This document shows, in pieces, positions 46,888 to 56,648 of a DNA stretch of 64,000 nucleotides (its first letter is position 1; each line of letters begins with the position of its first letter). The stretch lies in contig SCEG01000004.1 in assembly GCA_004102805.1 (NCBI GenBank), positions 1 through 64,000 of the forward strand, in the 5' to 3' direction. Under the pieces are notes generated by a model. That model worked only from the letters and a program-made list of their open reading frames with translations. It was not told the origin of the DNA and did not search any database. A program made the position numbers and the translations under genes. The DNA is from Muribaculaceae bacterium Isolate-002 (NCI) (lineage in GTDB: Bacteria; Bacteroidota; Bacteroidia; Bacteroidales; Muribaculaceae).

Positions 46888-47928
46888 ATGGCAAAAGTAG
46901 GCGATACAGTACGTTTTCTCAACAGCATTGGCGGAGGCCGCATAGTACGCATCGAAGGCAACATAGCCCATGTGGAAGATTCCGACGGATTTGAAGTGCC
47001 GGCACTTCTCAGAGAATGCGTCGTTGTCATGGAAGCAGCTGCCGGCAGCGAAGCGAAACCGCAGACCAAAACATCGGAAAAGCCTAAAGCAGAGACTCCG
47101 GAATTACCGAAAATAGAGACTGCCGGCGGCAACAGCATCAACATAGTGATGGCTTTTGAACCGACTGACATAAAATCGCTGTCAAGTTCAGAATTCGATG
47201 CCGTGCTTGTCAACGACTCAAATTATTTCCTCAGTTTCACATTCGCCACCCGCGCCGACGGCGATGCAGGCTGGACACTACGCCGGGCAGGCACAGTCGA
47301 ACCTAACATCGTATTGACAATGTGCACTCTGGCGCCCTCTCAGCTCAATGAAATCGACCGCACGCTCCTCCAGGTCATCGCCTACAAAGATGACAAGGCT
47401 TACGATTGCAAGGCTCCGGTATCAGTCGAGACAAAAATCGACAACACAAAATTCTTCAAACTGCACTGCTTCAAGGGCAACCCGTATTTCGACAATCCTG
47501 TCATAGCCATTGACATAATGAAAGATGACCGCCCCGCAGTGCCGGTAACTATTGATGCTTCACAGCTGCAAAAAGCCATGCGTGAGAAAAACGACGGCTC
47601 CCACGCTCCGCGGAAGGTGTCAAAATCATCACGCCACACGAAAAATGAAATTATAGAAGTAGACCTGCATATCACCGAACTGCTTGACAACACCGCAGGA
47701 CTCAGCCGTGCCGACATGCTCAACCGTCAGATTGACGAATTTCGTAAAGTAATGGACGCTAATCTGCGCAACCACGGACAAAAAATAGTATTCATCCACG
47801 GCAAGGGCGAGGGAGTGCTGCGTCAGGCACTCTATAAAGAGCTCAACCACCGCTACAAAGGCCACGACGTGAGCGACGCTTCATTCAGAGAATATGGATT
47901 CGGAGCCACGCAGGTGGTGATACGCTGA
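46888..47928 (+). CDS. DUF2027 and Smr domain protein
   Basis: 346 residues. An N-terminal MAKVGDTVRFLNSIGGGRI segment and middle beta domain belong to DUF2027; the C-terminal Smr domain has VDLHITELL and FIHGKGEGVLR. Smr domains cut or bind nucleic acids, for example at collided ribosomes. It is the second Smr protein in this window, beside MutS2. 26 nt after ruvC. Confidence 0.9.
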   Translation: MAKVGDTVRFLNSIGGGRIVRIEGNIAHVEDSDGFEVPALLRECVVVMEAAAGSEAKPQTKTSEKPKAETPELPKIETAGGNSINIVMAFEPTDIKSLSSSEFDAVLVNDSNYFLSFTFATRADGDAGWTLRRAGTVEPNIVLTMCTLAPSQLNEIDRTLLQVIAYKDDKAYDCKAPVSVETKIDNTKFFKLHCFKGNPYFDNPVIAIDIMKDDRPAVPVTIDASQLQKAMREKNDGSHAPRKVSKSSRHTKNEIIEVDLHITELLDNTAGLSRADMLNRQIDEFRKVMDANLRNHGQKIVFIHGKGEGVLRQALYKELNHRYKGHDVSDASFREYGFGATQVVIR

Positions 47929-47957
47929 CCTTCAGTATATATTAAAACAAGACACCG

Positions 47958-48725
47958 ATGATATTGTATTTTACAGGAACCGGCAACAGTCGCGACATCG
48001 CGACAAGGCTGTCAGAGGCACTTGCCGACAACGACATCGTGGAACTGAGCGGCAGCCTGCTGCGCGACAAGGAGCTGAAAGCCGCACAGCCATGCCGGGC
48101 AGTAGTATGGGTGTTCCCAGTGTACAGTTGGGGCGTTCCTCCCGTGGTAACCGACTTTATCAAGGATGTAAGACTGACAGGCACTCTTGCGGCGGCACAC
48201 CATCTGGTGGCGACGTGCGGCGACGACGCCGGACTGACTGCACGGCAGTGGCGCAGACTGATACGCCGCCGGGGCTGGACGTCGGCTTCCGCATCAACCG
48301 TAATCATGCCAAACACATACACCCTGATGAAAGGTTTCGATGTCGACCCCGACGAACTTGCCGACGAAAAGCTCATGGCATCACGACCGCGCGTGGCTGA
48401 GATAGCACGCCGCATAAAAGACAACGCCGTCGATGACGATGTGACAAAGGGACGTTTCGCATGGTTTAAAAGCAATATAATATACCCGTGGTTCAAACGT
48501 TTCGCCATGAGTCCGAAACCGTTTCACGCCACCGACAGCTGCACAGGCTGCGGCCTTTGTGCACGCCGTTGTCCGCTCGGCAATATAACCATGAACGATG
48601 ACCGCCGCCCATGCTGGGGCAACGATTGCGCTCTGTGTCTGCGCTGCTACCACACATGTCCCACAGCCGCCGTACAATATGGCAAAGCCACACGCGGCAA
48701 AGGACGTTTCCTTAATAAAAACTGA
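47958..48725 (+). CDS. EFR1-type flavodoxin-ferredoxin protein
   Basis: 255 residues. A flavodoxin-like N domain with the FMN loop FTGTGNSRD and a C-terminal two-cluster ferredoxin domain: CTGCGLCARRC and CALCLRCYHTC. The EFR1 family carries electrons in anaerobes; partner unknown. 29 nt after the DUF2027 gene. Confidence 0.9.
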   Translation: MILYFTGTGNSRDIATRLSEALADNDIVELSGSLLRDKELKAAQPCRAVVWVFPVYSWGVPPVVTDFIKDVRLTGTLAAAHHLVATCGDDAGLTARQWRRLIRRRGWTSASASTVIMPNTYTLMKGFDVDPDELADEKLMASRPRVAEIARRIKDNAVDDDVTKGRFAWFKSNIIYPWFKRFAMSPKPFHATDSCTGCGLCARRCPLGNITMNDDRRPCWGNDCALCLRCYHTCPTAAVQYGKATRGKGRFLNKN

Positions 48726-48887
48726 TACTCAAGTCAATTTTATCTACAGACTTCTGTTTTTGAAAACAATATGTGAGAAATAGAGCGCTAATTGCAGTAA
48801 GCAGAATCATACGGGGGCTATAACAAATACACCCGCCTTAATATCAAAATAATTTTGGGCAGGCACCTTAAAAGTGGGAATTTTTCT

Positions 48888-48918
48888 TTGATAATTCGGA
48901 ATAAAAGATTTAAATTTG
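48888..48918 (+). promoter_or_regulatory. Bacteroidetes-type promoter of the ferredoxin gene
   Basis: TTG at 48888-48890, 20 nt, TAAATTTG at 48911-48918. About 55 nt leader to the ATG at 48978. Confidence 0.8.
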
Positions 48919-48977
48919 TACCGTCGTTTACGACAACAATAGTCTTTACAGTATAAATTATCTAACCAAAAACAACT

Positions 48978-49145
48978 ATGGCTTACGTAATCACCGACAA
49001 ATGTGTAGCTTGCGGCACTTGCTTGCCTGTTTGCCCCGTTGAGGCAATCTCTGAAGGCGATATCTACCACATCGATCCCGACACTTGCATCGAGTGCGGT
49101 TCATGTGCAGAAGTATGTCCTTCTGAAGCAATTATCCCGGGCTAA
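48978..49145 (+). CDS. 2[4Fe-4S] ferredoxin
   Basis: 55 residues, too short for many gene finders. Two full CxxCxxCxxxCP cluster motifs: CVACGTCLPVCP and CIECGSCAEVCP. A clostridial-type low-potential ferredoxin for anaerobic metabolism (pyruvate oxidation and hydrogenase partners). Own promoter upstream; ends 20 nt before a 46-bp palindromic terminator. Confidence 0.95.
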   Translation: MAYVITDKCVACGTCLPVCPVEAISEGDIYHIDPDTCIECGSCAEVCPSEAIIPG

Positions 49146-49164
49146 TCGTTTGAACAACGATTAA

Positions 49165-49210
49165 GATACAAAATCAGGCCGTGTCAGCTGACACGGCCTG
49201 ATTTTGTATC
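49165..49210. terminator. 46-bp perfect palindrome, bidirectional terminator
   Basis: GATACAAAATCAGGCCGTGT and the rest of the arm are exactly mirrored around CAG/CTG, with ATTTTGTATC as tail in both directions. It lies between the ferredoxin (+) and the EamA gene (-); its last base is the final base of the EamA stop codon. Confidence 0.85.
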
Positions 49211-50151
49211 TATGCCCCTTTCTGTCCGTGGCGACGCTTGCCAATGTTTGTCACTACCATTCCTGCGATGATGACAACCATTGCCACAACCTGCATCAGG
49301 CGCAGATGCTCCAGCCCCATCGCCACAGCCGAGATCGCGGCAAACACGGGCAACAGATACTGATATAGCGACACAAGCTCGGAGCCTATGCGCTTTATTG
49401 CCGGCTGCACCAGAAAATACGCTGCAAAAGTCGGAAGCAGAAGTATGAAAGCTATTTCAAGCCACGGCACTGCCGCGCTGCTGTGCAATATCCCCTCATC
49501 CTGCATTCCGGGCAACAACAGCAGAGCCGGCACAGCAGCGAAAAGAAACACCCAGCGCAGCATGGTCACCGGCCTGTAGGTGTGGCTCGGCTTCTCGACA
49601 AACACCAGATAAAGCGCATAGCAGACGGTTGACGCAATGGCAAGAATGTCGCCGAGCAGATTGTCACTGCCGTTGGTGCCTCTGCCGCCGTCAAGCACAA
49701 CTATCGCCGCCCCGACAAACGACACCACCACACCGGCAATCTCGACCCATGAAGTGTGCTGGTGACGGAAAACCCTGTTGATAAGAATTACAAACACCGG
49801 CGGCAACGTCATTATTATTGATATGTCAATGGCATTGCCATAACGCAGCGACCTTACAAAAAGATAGATAAACGAAAACAGGCCGACTACTCCGCCGAGA
49901 ACAAGACGGATCCAGTCATGCTTCTGTATGCGCTCACACTTGACGAATATCGACGCTGCCCAAAACAGCAGACAGCCGCCGATAAGTCTGACGGCTGCTA
50001 TTCCCTGCGCACTCATCCACTCCGGGATAAGCGCCTTCGTAAACGACACATTTATACCCCAGAACATAGTGGCAAGGAGTATGCAGGCATTACCGGTAAG
50101 AAACGCTCCGCGTCCTGACGGCGCAGAAGATGCCTTTTGATTTTTATTCAT
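49210..50151 (-). CDS. EamA/DMT family transporter
   Basis: 313 residues, about ten hydrophobic helices in two EamA repeats (first begins GNACILLATMFWGINVSFTK; second around LGDILAIASTVCYALYLVFV). Drug/metabolite exporter family; substrate unknown. Starts 134 nt upstream of the beta-barrel gene's stop and reads the same way. Confidence 0.88.
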   Translation of the reverse strand: MNKNQKASSAPSGRGAFLTGNACILLATMFWGINVSFTKALIPEWMSAQGIAAVRLIGGCLLFWAASIFVKCERIQKHDWIRLVLGGVVGLFSFIYLFVRSLRYGNAIDISIIMTLPPVFVILINRVFRHQHTSWVEIAGVVVSFVGAAIVVLDGGRGTNGSDNLLGDILAIASTVCYALYLVFVEKPSHTYRPVTMLRWVFLFAAVPALLLLPGMQDEGILHSSAAVPWLEIAFILLLPTFAAYFLVQPAIKRIGSELVSLYQYLLPVFAAISAVAMGLEHLRLMQVVAMVVIIAGMVVTNIGKRRHGQKGA

Positions 50152-50222
50152 ATATTCAGTTTTTTCACAAAAATCAAACGCAATAAATCAGGATAGTGTT
50201 CAGTTGTCGACCCCTGCCATCT

Positions 50223-50264
50223 GACGTAAAAAAATGTCGGGACAACAATCGCTGCCCCGACATT
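50223..50264 (-). terminator. Terminator of the small beta-barrel gene
   Basis: Minus-strand stem AATGTCGGG/CCCGACATT (plus 50256-50264 and 50233-50241) followed by a run of seven T (plus 50226-50232). Confidence 0.85.
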
Positions 50265-50285
50265 ATATCCAATCGGTGTTTACAA

Positions 50286-50834
50286 TCAGAAGCTGTAGTA
50301 GAAACCGAACGAGATGTTGTAGCCTGAGAAATCAAAGCCCCAGCCGTCATAGTGGTTATCAAGAAGATCTTTTGCTGCGTCGTTAGTGCCACGATAACCG
50401 AGGAAACCGGCATGAGCCACGATGCTGCAACGGTCGTTGAGCGCAAGCGCGATACCGGGTTTGAAACCGATGCCGTATTTCACTGCTGTATCGCTGTCAT
50501 CGCCATCGTATGATGCCTTGCCGAAGCCGAGGTCTACACCGCCGTCAACGAAAAGCGATACCATACCTTTTTTGTAGAACGTATAACGTGCGTAGGGATC
50601 AAAGTCTACAAGGTTGCCGTCAACAGATGAGCGATGGATATAAGACCAGCCGAGAACCGTACCGATAGCCCACTGTTCGCTGAGATTGTAACCTACTTCG
50701 GGAGCGATAGTGATTGTAGTGATTTTGTCGCTGTCGTTACGCCATGCGCCTACCGAACCACCTGCAAACCAATTCTGTGCTGCGGCAGTCAGTGTCATCA
50801 CCGACATCACTGCCATCAAAATAATCTTTTTCAT
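50286..50834 (-). CDS. Outer membrane beta-barrel protein
   Basis: 182 residues. Signal peptide (1-19, ending TAAAQ), then short alternating beta strands with Gly turns and a C-terminal ISFGFYYSF ending in Phe. Typical of the small eight-strand OprF/OmpX-like barrels of Bacteroidales. Own promoter 85-115 nt upstream and own terminator. Confidence 0.85.
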   Translation of the reverse strand: MKKIILMAVMSVMTLTAAAQNWFAGGSVGAWRNDSDKITTITIAPEVGYNLSEQWAIGTVLGWSYIHRSSVDGNLVDFDPYARYTFYKKGMVSLFVDGGVDLGFGKASYDGDDSDTAVKYGIGFKPGIALALNDRCSIVAHAGFLGYRGTNDAAKDLLDNHYDGWGFDFSGYNISFGFYYSF

Positions 50835-50918
50835 TCTTAGAAAAATTAAAGTGAATAAATTATTTAATTAAAAAGTGAATAAAATATAAATCAAGTGTAC
50901 CTTTTTCAATAACTGCCG

Positions 50919-50948
50919 CAAATTTACTTAATATTTTTAAAAATGCAA
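50919..50948 (-). promoter_or_regulatory. Bacteroidetes-type promoter of the small beta-barrel gene
   Basis: On the minus strand TTG (50948-50946), 19 nt, TAAATTTG (50926-50919). The 311-bp gap (50835-51145) is AT-rich and otherwise holds only the divergent promoter of the glycosyltransferase. Confidence 0.75.
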
Positions 50949-51079
50949 GTCTCCGATAATGATTTACTGACATATCGACCACAATAAACGTCTTAACGAA
51001 AACAGTGAAATTCCGATAAAATCACAATCATTCTATAAAATTTAAATCATTAAGTGATGAGCCTGCAATCTTTTTTATG

Positions 51080-51087
51080 TATCTTTG
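51080..51087 (+). promoter_or_regulatory. -7 box of the glycosyltransferase promoter
   Basis: TATCTTTG, 58 nt before the ATG; the -33 position reads ATG rather than TTG. Confidence 0.55.
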
Positions 51088-51145
51088 TGTTGAATAAGTA
51101 ATTGTCTCTTATATTATCAATCCACGCTAATCAGTCATCTTTTAA

Positions 51146-51919
51146 ATGAACAACGACAGCCCAACTGCCCCATTGTTTTCCATTATCACGGTAACATATA
51201 ACGCAGCTTCTACCCTGCCGCGCACACTTGAGTCAGTAAAGCAACAGACATGCCGCCTGTTTGAACATCTTATTATTGACGGAATGTCAACCGACGAAAC
51301 ATTGAAGCTGGCAGAAAATGCCGCAATTAAAGAGATGACAATACACAGCGGCAAGGACAGCGGCATATATGACGCAATGAACAAAGGACTCGGCATTGCC
51401 CGTGGCGAATACGTGATATTTCTCAACGCCGGCGATGCTTTCCATTCGCCCGATACTCTTCAACGCATTGCCGACACGATAATGGCAAACGACTTCCCCG
51501 GCATAGTCTACGGACAGACAGATATTGTGGATGACGGGGGCAATCGCCTCGGAGATCGCCACCTGCGGGCTCCCGAAGAACTTACTCTCGACAGTTTCCG
51601 CGACGGCATGGTGGTGTGTCATCAGGCATTCATCGCCCTGCGCCGCATCACCGCGCCCTACGACCTGAAATACCGATTCTCGGCCGACTACGACTGGTGC
51701 ATACGCTGCCTCCAGCATTCGCGCCACAATATATATATCGACGATGTGCTGATTGACTACCTCAACGAAGGAACAACGACGCGCAATCATCGCCGCTCAC
51801 TGCGCGAGCGCTTCCGGATAATGTGCTACTACTACGGCACATTTTCCACCATAAAAAAACACCTGTCATTCATCCCCCGCTACATGCGCCGACGAAAAAA
51901 CGGCATCAACAACCAATAA
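51146..51919 (+). CDS. Family 2 glycosyltransferase
   Basis: 257 residues. GT-A fold: FSIITVTYNAASTLPRTLES at the start, IIDGMSTDET, a DGG/DAG-type metal region (FLNAGDAFHS) and a YDWCIRCLQ segment. Transfers a sugar to an envelope glycan or lipid; donor unknown. Monocistronic. Confidence 0.9.
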   Translation: MNNDSPTAPLFSIITVTYNAASTLPRTLESVKQQTCRLFEHLIIDGMSTDETLKLAENAAIKEMTIHSGKDSGIYDAMNKGLGIARGEYVIFLNAGDAFHSPDTLQRIADTIMANDFPGIVYGQTDIVDDGGNRLGDRHLRAPEELTLDSFRDGMVVCHQAFIALRRITAPYDLKYRFSADYDWCIRCLQHSRHNIYIDDVLIDYLNEGTTTRNHRRSLRERFRIMCYYYGTFSTIKKHLSFIPRYMRRRKNGINNQ

Positions 51920-52010
51920 GCCACACCGCGTCTATGCTTCAAAATGTCATAAAATAAGCCAAAATTAGCCAATCATGGGAATTTAGTTTTCATATATTCG
52001 GAAAAATGCT

Positions 52011-52018
52011 TAACTTTG
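52011..52018 (+). promoter_or_regulatory. -7 box of the carAB promoter
   Basis: TAACTTTG, 68 nt before carA; the -33 element is TTT instead of TTG. Confidence 0.55.
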
Positions 52019-52085
52019 CATGGTTTTCACGATGGAAATCTTGTCAACCGCCACATAGTTTTAATAATAATTTTCCATAATTCCT

Positions 52086-53156
52086 ATGCGCGAAACAAGA
52101 CGAGCCACCCTTATACTTGAGGATGGCACCACGTTTGAGGGAAAATCTTTCGGATATGAAGCATCTACTTCCGGCGAAGTGGTATTCAACACGGCAATGA
52201 CCGGATATCCCGAAAGTTTGACCGACCCTTCCTATGAAGGTCAGATTCTTGTCACCACCTACCCTATCCTCGGCAACTACGGCGTGCCACCGCGCCGCGA
52301 GAAAGATGACGTCAGCGAATTTTACGAAAGCGACCATATCCACGCCAAGGCAATCATAGCCCAGGACTACTCATGGGAGCACTCCCACTGGCAGGCCGAC
52401 CGCTCACTGTCGCAATGGCTCTGCGAGGAAAAAATCCCCGGCATCTACGGCATCGACACCCGCGCCCTCACCAAGCACCTGCGCGAAAAAGGCTCAATGC
52501 TTGGAAAAATCATCATTGAAGGCTGTGAGGATGTCGATTTTTATAATCCCAACCTCGAAAACCTCGTAGGCAAAACAAGCTGCAAAGAGGTGGAAATCCA
52601 CGGCGACGGCGAAAAGACTGTCGTACTCGTCGACTGCGGCACAAAGCACAACATCATACGCTGCCTCACACGTCGCGGAGTCAAAGTGGTGCGCGTGCCC
52701 TGGGACTACGACTTCACACAGATACCCTACGACGGCCTTTTCATATCCAACGGCCCCGGCAACCCCGACATGGCCGAAGCCACAGTGGCTAATATACGCA
52801 AGGCTTTCGAAATCGGCAAACCGATTTGCGGCATCTGCATGGGCAATCAGCTTCTGGCCAAAGCCGCCGGAGCCAAGACCTACAAACTCAAATACGGACA
52901 CCGCTCACACAACCAGCCGGTGCGCCGCGTAGGCACCGAAACCTGCTACGTCACATCGCAGAACCACGGATATGCCGTCGACAGCTCAACTCTCGACAAA
53001 GACTGGGAACCGCTCTTCATCAACATGAACGACGGCACCAACGAGGGCATCCGTCACAAGACAAAGCCTTATTTCTCGGCACAGTTCCACCCCGAGGCAT
53101 CATCAGGGCCCAAAGACACCGAGTTTCTTTTCGACGAATTCATCGCACTGCTTTGA
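52086..53156 (+). CDS. carA: Carbamoyl-phosphate synthase small subunit
   Basis: 356 residues. N-terminal CarA domain (LILEDGTTFEGKSFG, NTAMTGYPESLTDPSY) and a glutamine amidotransferase domain with the nucleophile in GICMGNQLL and HPEASSGP. Supplies ammonia to CarB for pyrimidine and arginine synthesis. Its promoter box lies 68-75 nt upstream. Confidence 0.97.
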   Translation: MRETRRATLILEDGTTFEGKSFGYEASTSGEVVFNTAMTGYPESLTDPSYEGQILVTTYPILGNYGVPPRREKDDVSEFYESDHIHAKAIIAQDYSWEHSHWQADRSLSQWLCEEKIPGIYGIDTRALTKHLREKGSMLGKIIIEGCEDVDFYNPNLENLVGKTSCKEVEIHGDGEKTVVLVDCGTKHNIIRCLTRRGVKVVRVPWDYDFTQIPYDGLFISNGPGNPDMAEATVANIRKAFEIGKPICGICMGNQLLAKAAGAKTYKLKYGHRSHNQPVRRVGTETCYVTSQNHGYAVDSSTLDKDWEPLFINMNDGTNEGIRHKTKPYFSAQFHPEASSGPKDTEFLFDEFIALL

Positions 53157-53271
53157 ATTTGCCGCTCACCCGGTGCAGCGCCACTGCCCCACCGGCCGAC
53201 GGCGCAGAGATAACACAACTGCAATTCTGCAACAAATATAAACCGCGGCATAGCCGCCACAACAACTCATA

Positions 53272-56200
53272 ATGAGCGATAAGACCATAAAAAAAGTACT
53301 TTTGCTTGGTAGCGGTGCTCTCAAGATAGGCGAGGCCGGAGAATTCGACTACTCAGGCTCGCAGGCACTCAAAGCAATGAAAGAGGAGGGAATTGAGACT
53401 ATCCTTATCAATCCCAATATTGCAACAGTACAAACGTCTGACGGTTTTGCCGACCACATCTACTTCCTCCCGGTGACTCCGTTCTTTGTCGAAAAAGTCA
53501 TCGAGAAAGAGCGTCCCGACGGCATTTTGCTCGCATTCGGAGGTCAGACAGCCCTCAACTGCGGCGTGGCTCTCTACGAATCGGGAGTGCTTGAGAAATA
53601 TAACGTACGCGTGCTCGGCACACCCGTGCGGGCAATCATGGACACTGAAGACCGCGAACTTTTCGTGCGCAAACTCGATGAAATCGGCGTAAAGACCATA
53701 AAAAGCGAAGCCGTTTCATCGGTCGACGACGCCCTGCAGGCCGCAAAAACCCTCGGCTACCCCGTGATCGTGCGTGCCGCTTACGCTCTCGGCGGACTCG
53801 GCTCCGGTTTCTGCGACAACGAGGAAGAACTTGTAGCCCTCACCGAGAAAGCGCTGTCATTCTCTCCCCAGGTTCTCGTCGAAAAATCGCTCAAAGGCTG
53901 GAAAGAAGTCGAATATGAAGTCGTCCGCGACCGCTTCGACAACTGTATCACCGTATGTAACATGGAGAACTTCGACCCGCTCGGCATACACACCGGCGAA
54001 AGTATCGTAGTCGCTCCCTCACAGACTCTCTCAAACGAAGATTACCACTACCTGCGTAAACTCGCTATAAAAATCATACGCCACGTAGGCATCGTAGGCG
54101 AATGCAACGTGCAGTATGCATTCGACCCCAAGTCGATGGACTACCGCGTCATCGAGGTTAACGCCCGTCTGAGCCGCTCTTCCGCTCTCGCGTCAAAAGC
54201 CACCGGCTATCCACTGGCTTTCGTAGCTGCGAAACTCGGTCTCGGCTACGGTCTCTTCGATCTCAAGAACTCTGTCACAAAAGAGACATCAGCATTCTTC
54301 GAGCCCGCCCTCGACTATATCGTAGTGAAAATACCCCGCTGGGACCTCGGAAAATTCCACGGCGTACGCAAGGAAATCGGCTCTTCGATGAAATCAGTAG
54401 GTGAAGTAATGGCTATCGGACGCACTTTCGAGGAAGCAATACAGAAAGGACTCCGCATGATAGGCCAGGGCATGCACGGTTTCGTAGGCAACCGCGAACT
54501 CAAGATCAACGACATCGACCACGCCCTCTCCGAACCTACCGACAAACGCATCTTCGTCATTGCCAAAGCAATGAAATCAGGCTACACGGTCGATAAAATA
54601 CACGAACTCACCAAAATTGACAAATGGTTCCTCTTCAAGCTCCAGCATCTGATCGACACTGAAGCCGAACTTGAGTCATTCGACGAGATAGAGAAACTCC
54701 CCGCGACGCTCCTGCGTCTGGCAAAAGAACAGGGCTTCAGTGACTTCCAGATAGCACGAGCAGTCCTCGACAACTTCGGAGGCTCGGCCGAAAACGCCAA
54801 CCGACGCGTGCGCGCCTACCGCAAGAGCCTCGGCATCGTTCCTGTTGTAAAACAGATCGACACACTTGCCGCCGAATATCCCGCACAGACCAACTACCTC
54901 TACCTGACTTACAACGGCTCGGAAAACGATGTAAACTATCTCCACGACCACCGCTCCATTGTGGTGCTCGGATCGGGTGCATATCGCATCGGAAGCTCCG
55001 TGGAGTTCGACTGGTGTTCGGTCAACGCGCTGATGACGGTCAAGAAAGAAGGCTGGCGCTCGGTAATGATCAACTACAATCCCGAAACCGTATCGACCGA
55101 CTACGACATGTGCGACCGGCTCTACTTCGACGAACTCACATTCGAGCGCGTCATGGACATTCTTGACCTTGAGCAACCCCACGGCGCCATCCTGTCGGTA
55201 GGCGGCCAGATACCCAACAACCTTGCAACACGTCTTGATGACGAAGGGGTAAACATACTCGGCACCACCGCACGGAGTATCGACAACGCCGAAGACCGTC
55301 ACAAATTCTCGGCAATGCTCGACAACCTCGGCATTGACCAGCCACGCTGGCGAGAGCTTACAAGCTTCGACGACATTCGTGAGTTTATCGACGAAGTAGG
55401 ATTCCCGGTGCTCGTCCGTCCCAGCTACGTGCTCTCAGGAGCAGCCATGAATGTCTGCTCCAACGACGACGAACTCGAGCGCTTCCTGCGTCTTGCAGCC
55501 AACGTCTCGAAGCAACACCCCGTCGTTGTCACCGAATTCATACAGAACGCAAAAGAAATCGAGATGGACGCCGTAGCGGCCAACGGCGAGATAAAAGCCT
55601 ACGCTATTTCCGAGCATATAGAATTTGCCGGCGTTCACTCTGGCGACGCCACCATACAGTTCCCGCCGCAGAAACTCTACGTCGAGACAATGCGCCGCAT
55701 CAAGAAAATCTCGGCACAGATAGCCAAAGCGCTCAACATCACAGGTCCGTTCAACATCCAGTATCTTGCCAAAAACAACGATATAAAGGTCATCGAATGC
55801 AACCTGCGCGCATCGCGAAGCTTCCCATTCGTGTCAAAGGTACTCAAAATCAACTTCATCGACCTCGCCACCAAAGCCATGCTCGGTCTTGAGGTAGAGA
55901 AACCGGCCAAAAACGCCTTCGACCTCGACTACGTGGGCATAAAGGCCTCACAGTTCTCATTCTCGCGTCTGCAGGGAGCCGACCCGGTGCTCGGAGTCGA
56001 CATGTCGTCAACAGGCGAAGTCGGCTGTATCGGTGTCGACACCTCCGAAGCAGTCATGAAATCAATGCTCTCGGTCGGCTATCGTGTGCCCAAGAAAGGA
56101 ATACTCCTCTCGACAGGCTCCGCACGCCAGAAAATCGACATGCTTGACGCCGCACATCAGCTTCACAACAAGGGCTACGTGCTCTACGCCACAGGAGGCA

Positions 56201-56496
56201 CCCACCAGTTCCTCGCCGACAACGGCATCCCCGCAATCCGCGTCTACTGGCCCTCGCAGCCCGAGATGCAGCCGCAGGCACTGCAGCTCCTTCACGACAA
56301 AGAAATAGACCTCGTTGTCAACATTCCCAAAAACCTGTCGACCACCGAGCTCAGCAACGGTTACAAGATACGCCGCGCAGCCATCGACCTCAACATTCCG
56401 CTGCTGACCAACGCTCGTCTCGCGTCAGCCTTTGTACGTGCATTCACCACTCTCTCACTCAACGATATAGAAATCAAACCCTGGGACGAATACTAA
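53272..56496 (+). CDS. carB: Carbamoyl-phosphate synthase large subunit
   Basis: 1074 residues, full length. Two homologous ATP-grasp halves: the first with GSGALKIGEAGEFDYSGSQA and VRAAYALGGLGSG, the second with GSGAYRIGSSVEFDWCSVNA and VRPSYVLSGAAMNV. The C-terminal MGS domain (about 945-1074, LLSTGSARQKIDML) is the allosteric part. 115 nt after carA. Followed by a long hairpin. Confidence 0.98.
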   Translation: MSDKTIKKVLLLGSGALKIGEAGEFDYSGSQALKAMKEEGIETILINPNIATVQTSDGFADHIYFLPVTPFFVEKVIEKERPDGILLAFGGQTALNCGVALYESGVLEKYNVRVLGTPVRAIMDTEDRELFVRKLDEIGVKTIKSEAVSSVDDALQAAKTLGYPVIVRAAYALGGLGSGFCDNEEELVALTEKALSFSPQVLVEKSLKGWKEVEYEVVRDRFDNCITVCNMENFDPLGIHTGESIVVAPSQTLSNEDYHYLRKLAIKIIRHVGIVGECNVQYAFDPKSMDYRVIEVNARLSRSSALASKATGYPLAFVAAKLGLGYGLFDLKNSVTKETSAFFEPALDYIVVKIPRWDLGKFHGVRKEIGSSMKSVGEVMAIGRTFEEAIQKGLRMIGQGMHGFVGNRELKINDIDHALSEPTDKRIFVIAKAMKSGYTVDKIHELTKIDKWFLFKLQHLIDTEAELESFDEIEKLPATLLRLAKEQGFSDFQIARAVLDNFGGSAENANRRVRAYRKSLGIVPVVKQIDTLAAEYPAQTNYLYLTYNGSENDVNYLHDHRSIVVLGSGAYRIGSSVEFDWCSVNALMTVKKEGWRSVMINYNPETVSTDYDMCDRLYFDELTFERVMDILDLEQPHGAILSVGGQIPNNLATRLDDEGVNILGTTARSIDNAEDRHKFSAMLDNLGIDQPRWRELTSFDDIREFIDEVGFPVLVRPSYVLSGAAMNVCSNDDELERFLRLAANVSKQHPVVVTEFIQNAKEIEMDAVAANGEIKAYAISEHIEFAGVHSGDATIQFPPQKLYVETMRRIKKISAQIAKALNITGPFNIQYLAKNNDIKVIECNLRASRSFPFVSKVLKINFIDLATKAMLGLEVEKPAKNAFDLDYVGIKASQFSFSRLQGADPVLGVDMSSTGEVGCIGVDTSEAVMKSMLSVGYRVPKKGILLSTGSARQKIDMLDAAHQLHNKGYVLYATGGTHQFLADNGIPAIRVYWPSQPEMQPQALQLLHDKEIDLVVNIPKNLSTTELSNGYKIRRAAIDLNIPLLTNARLASAFVRAFTTLSLNDIEIKPWDEY

Positions 56497-56529
56497 ATCG
56501 TATTTCGGACTCACAGGATACCCACTACT

Positions 56530-56568
56530 GACGGAGGTGCTTCATTTTTTTAATGAAGCACCTCCGTC
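56530..56568. terminator. Hairpin after carB, between convergent genes
   Basis: GACGGAGGTGCTTCATT (56530-56546) pairs over 17 bp with AATGAAGCACCTCCGTC (56552-56568), 5-nt T loop. T-rich only modestly afterwards on either strand. Confidence 0.7.
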
Positions 56569-56648
56569 GCTTATTTATCTCAGGAAACATAAACATTTCC
56601 CGATTTGGTGCAAAAACGGCCAAAAACATTTTGCCGTTTCGTACATCT

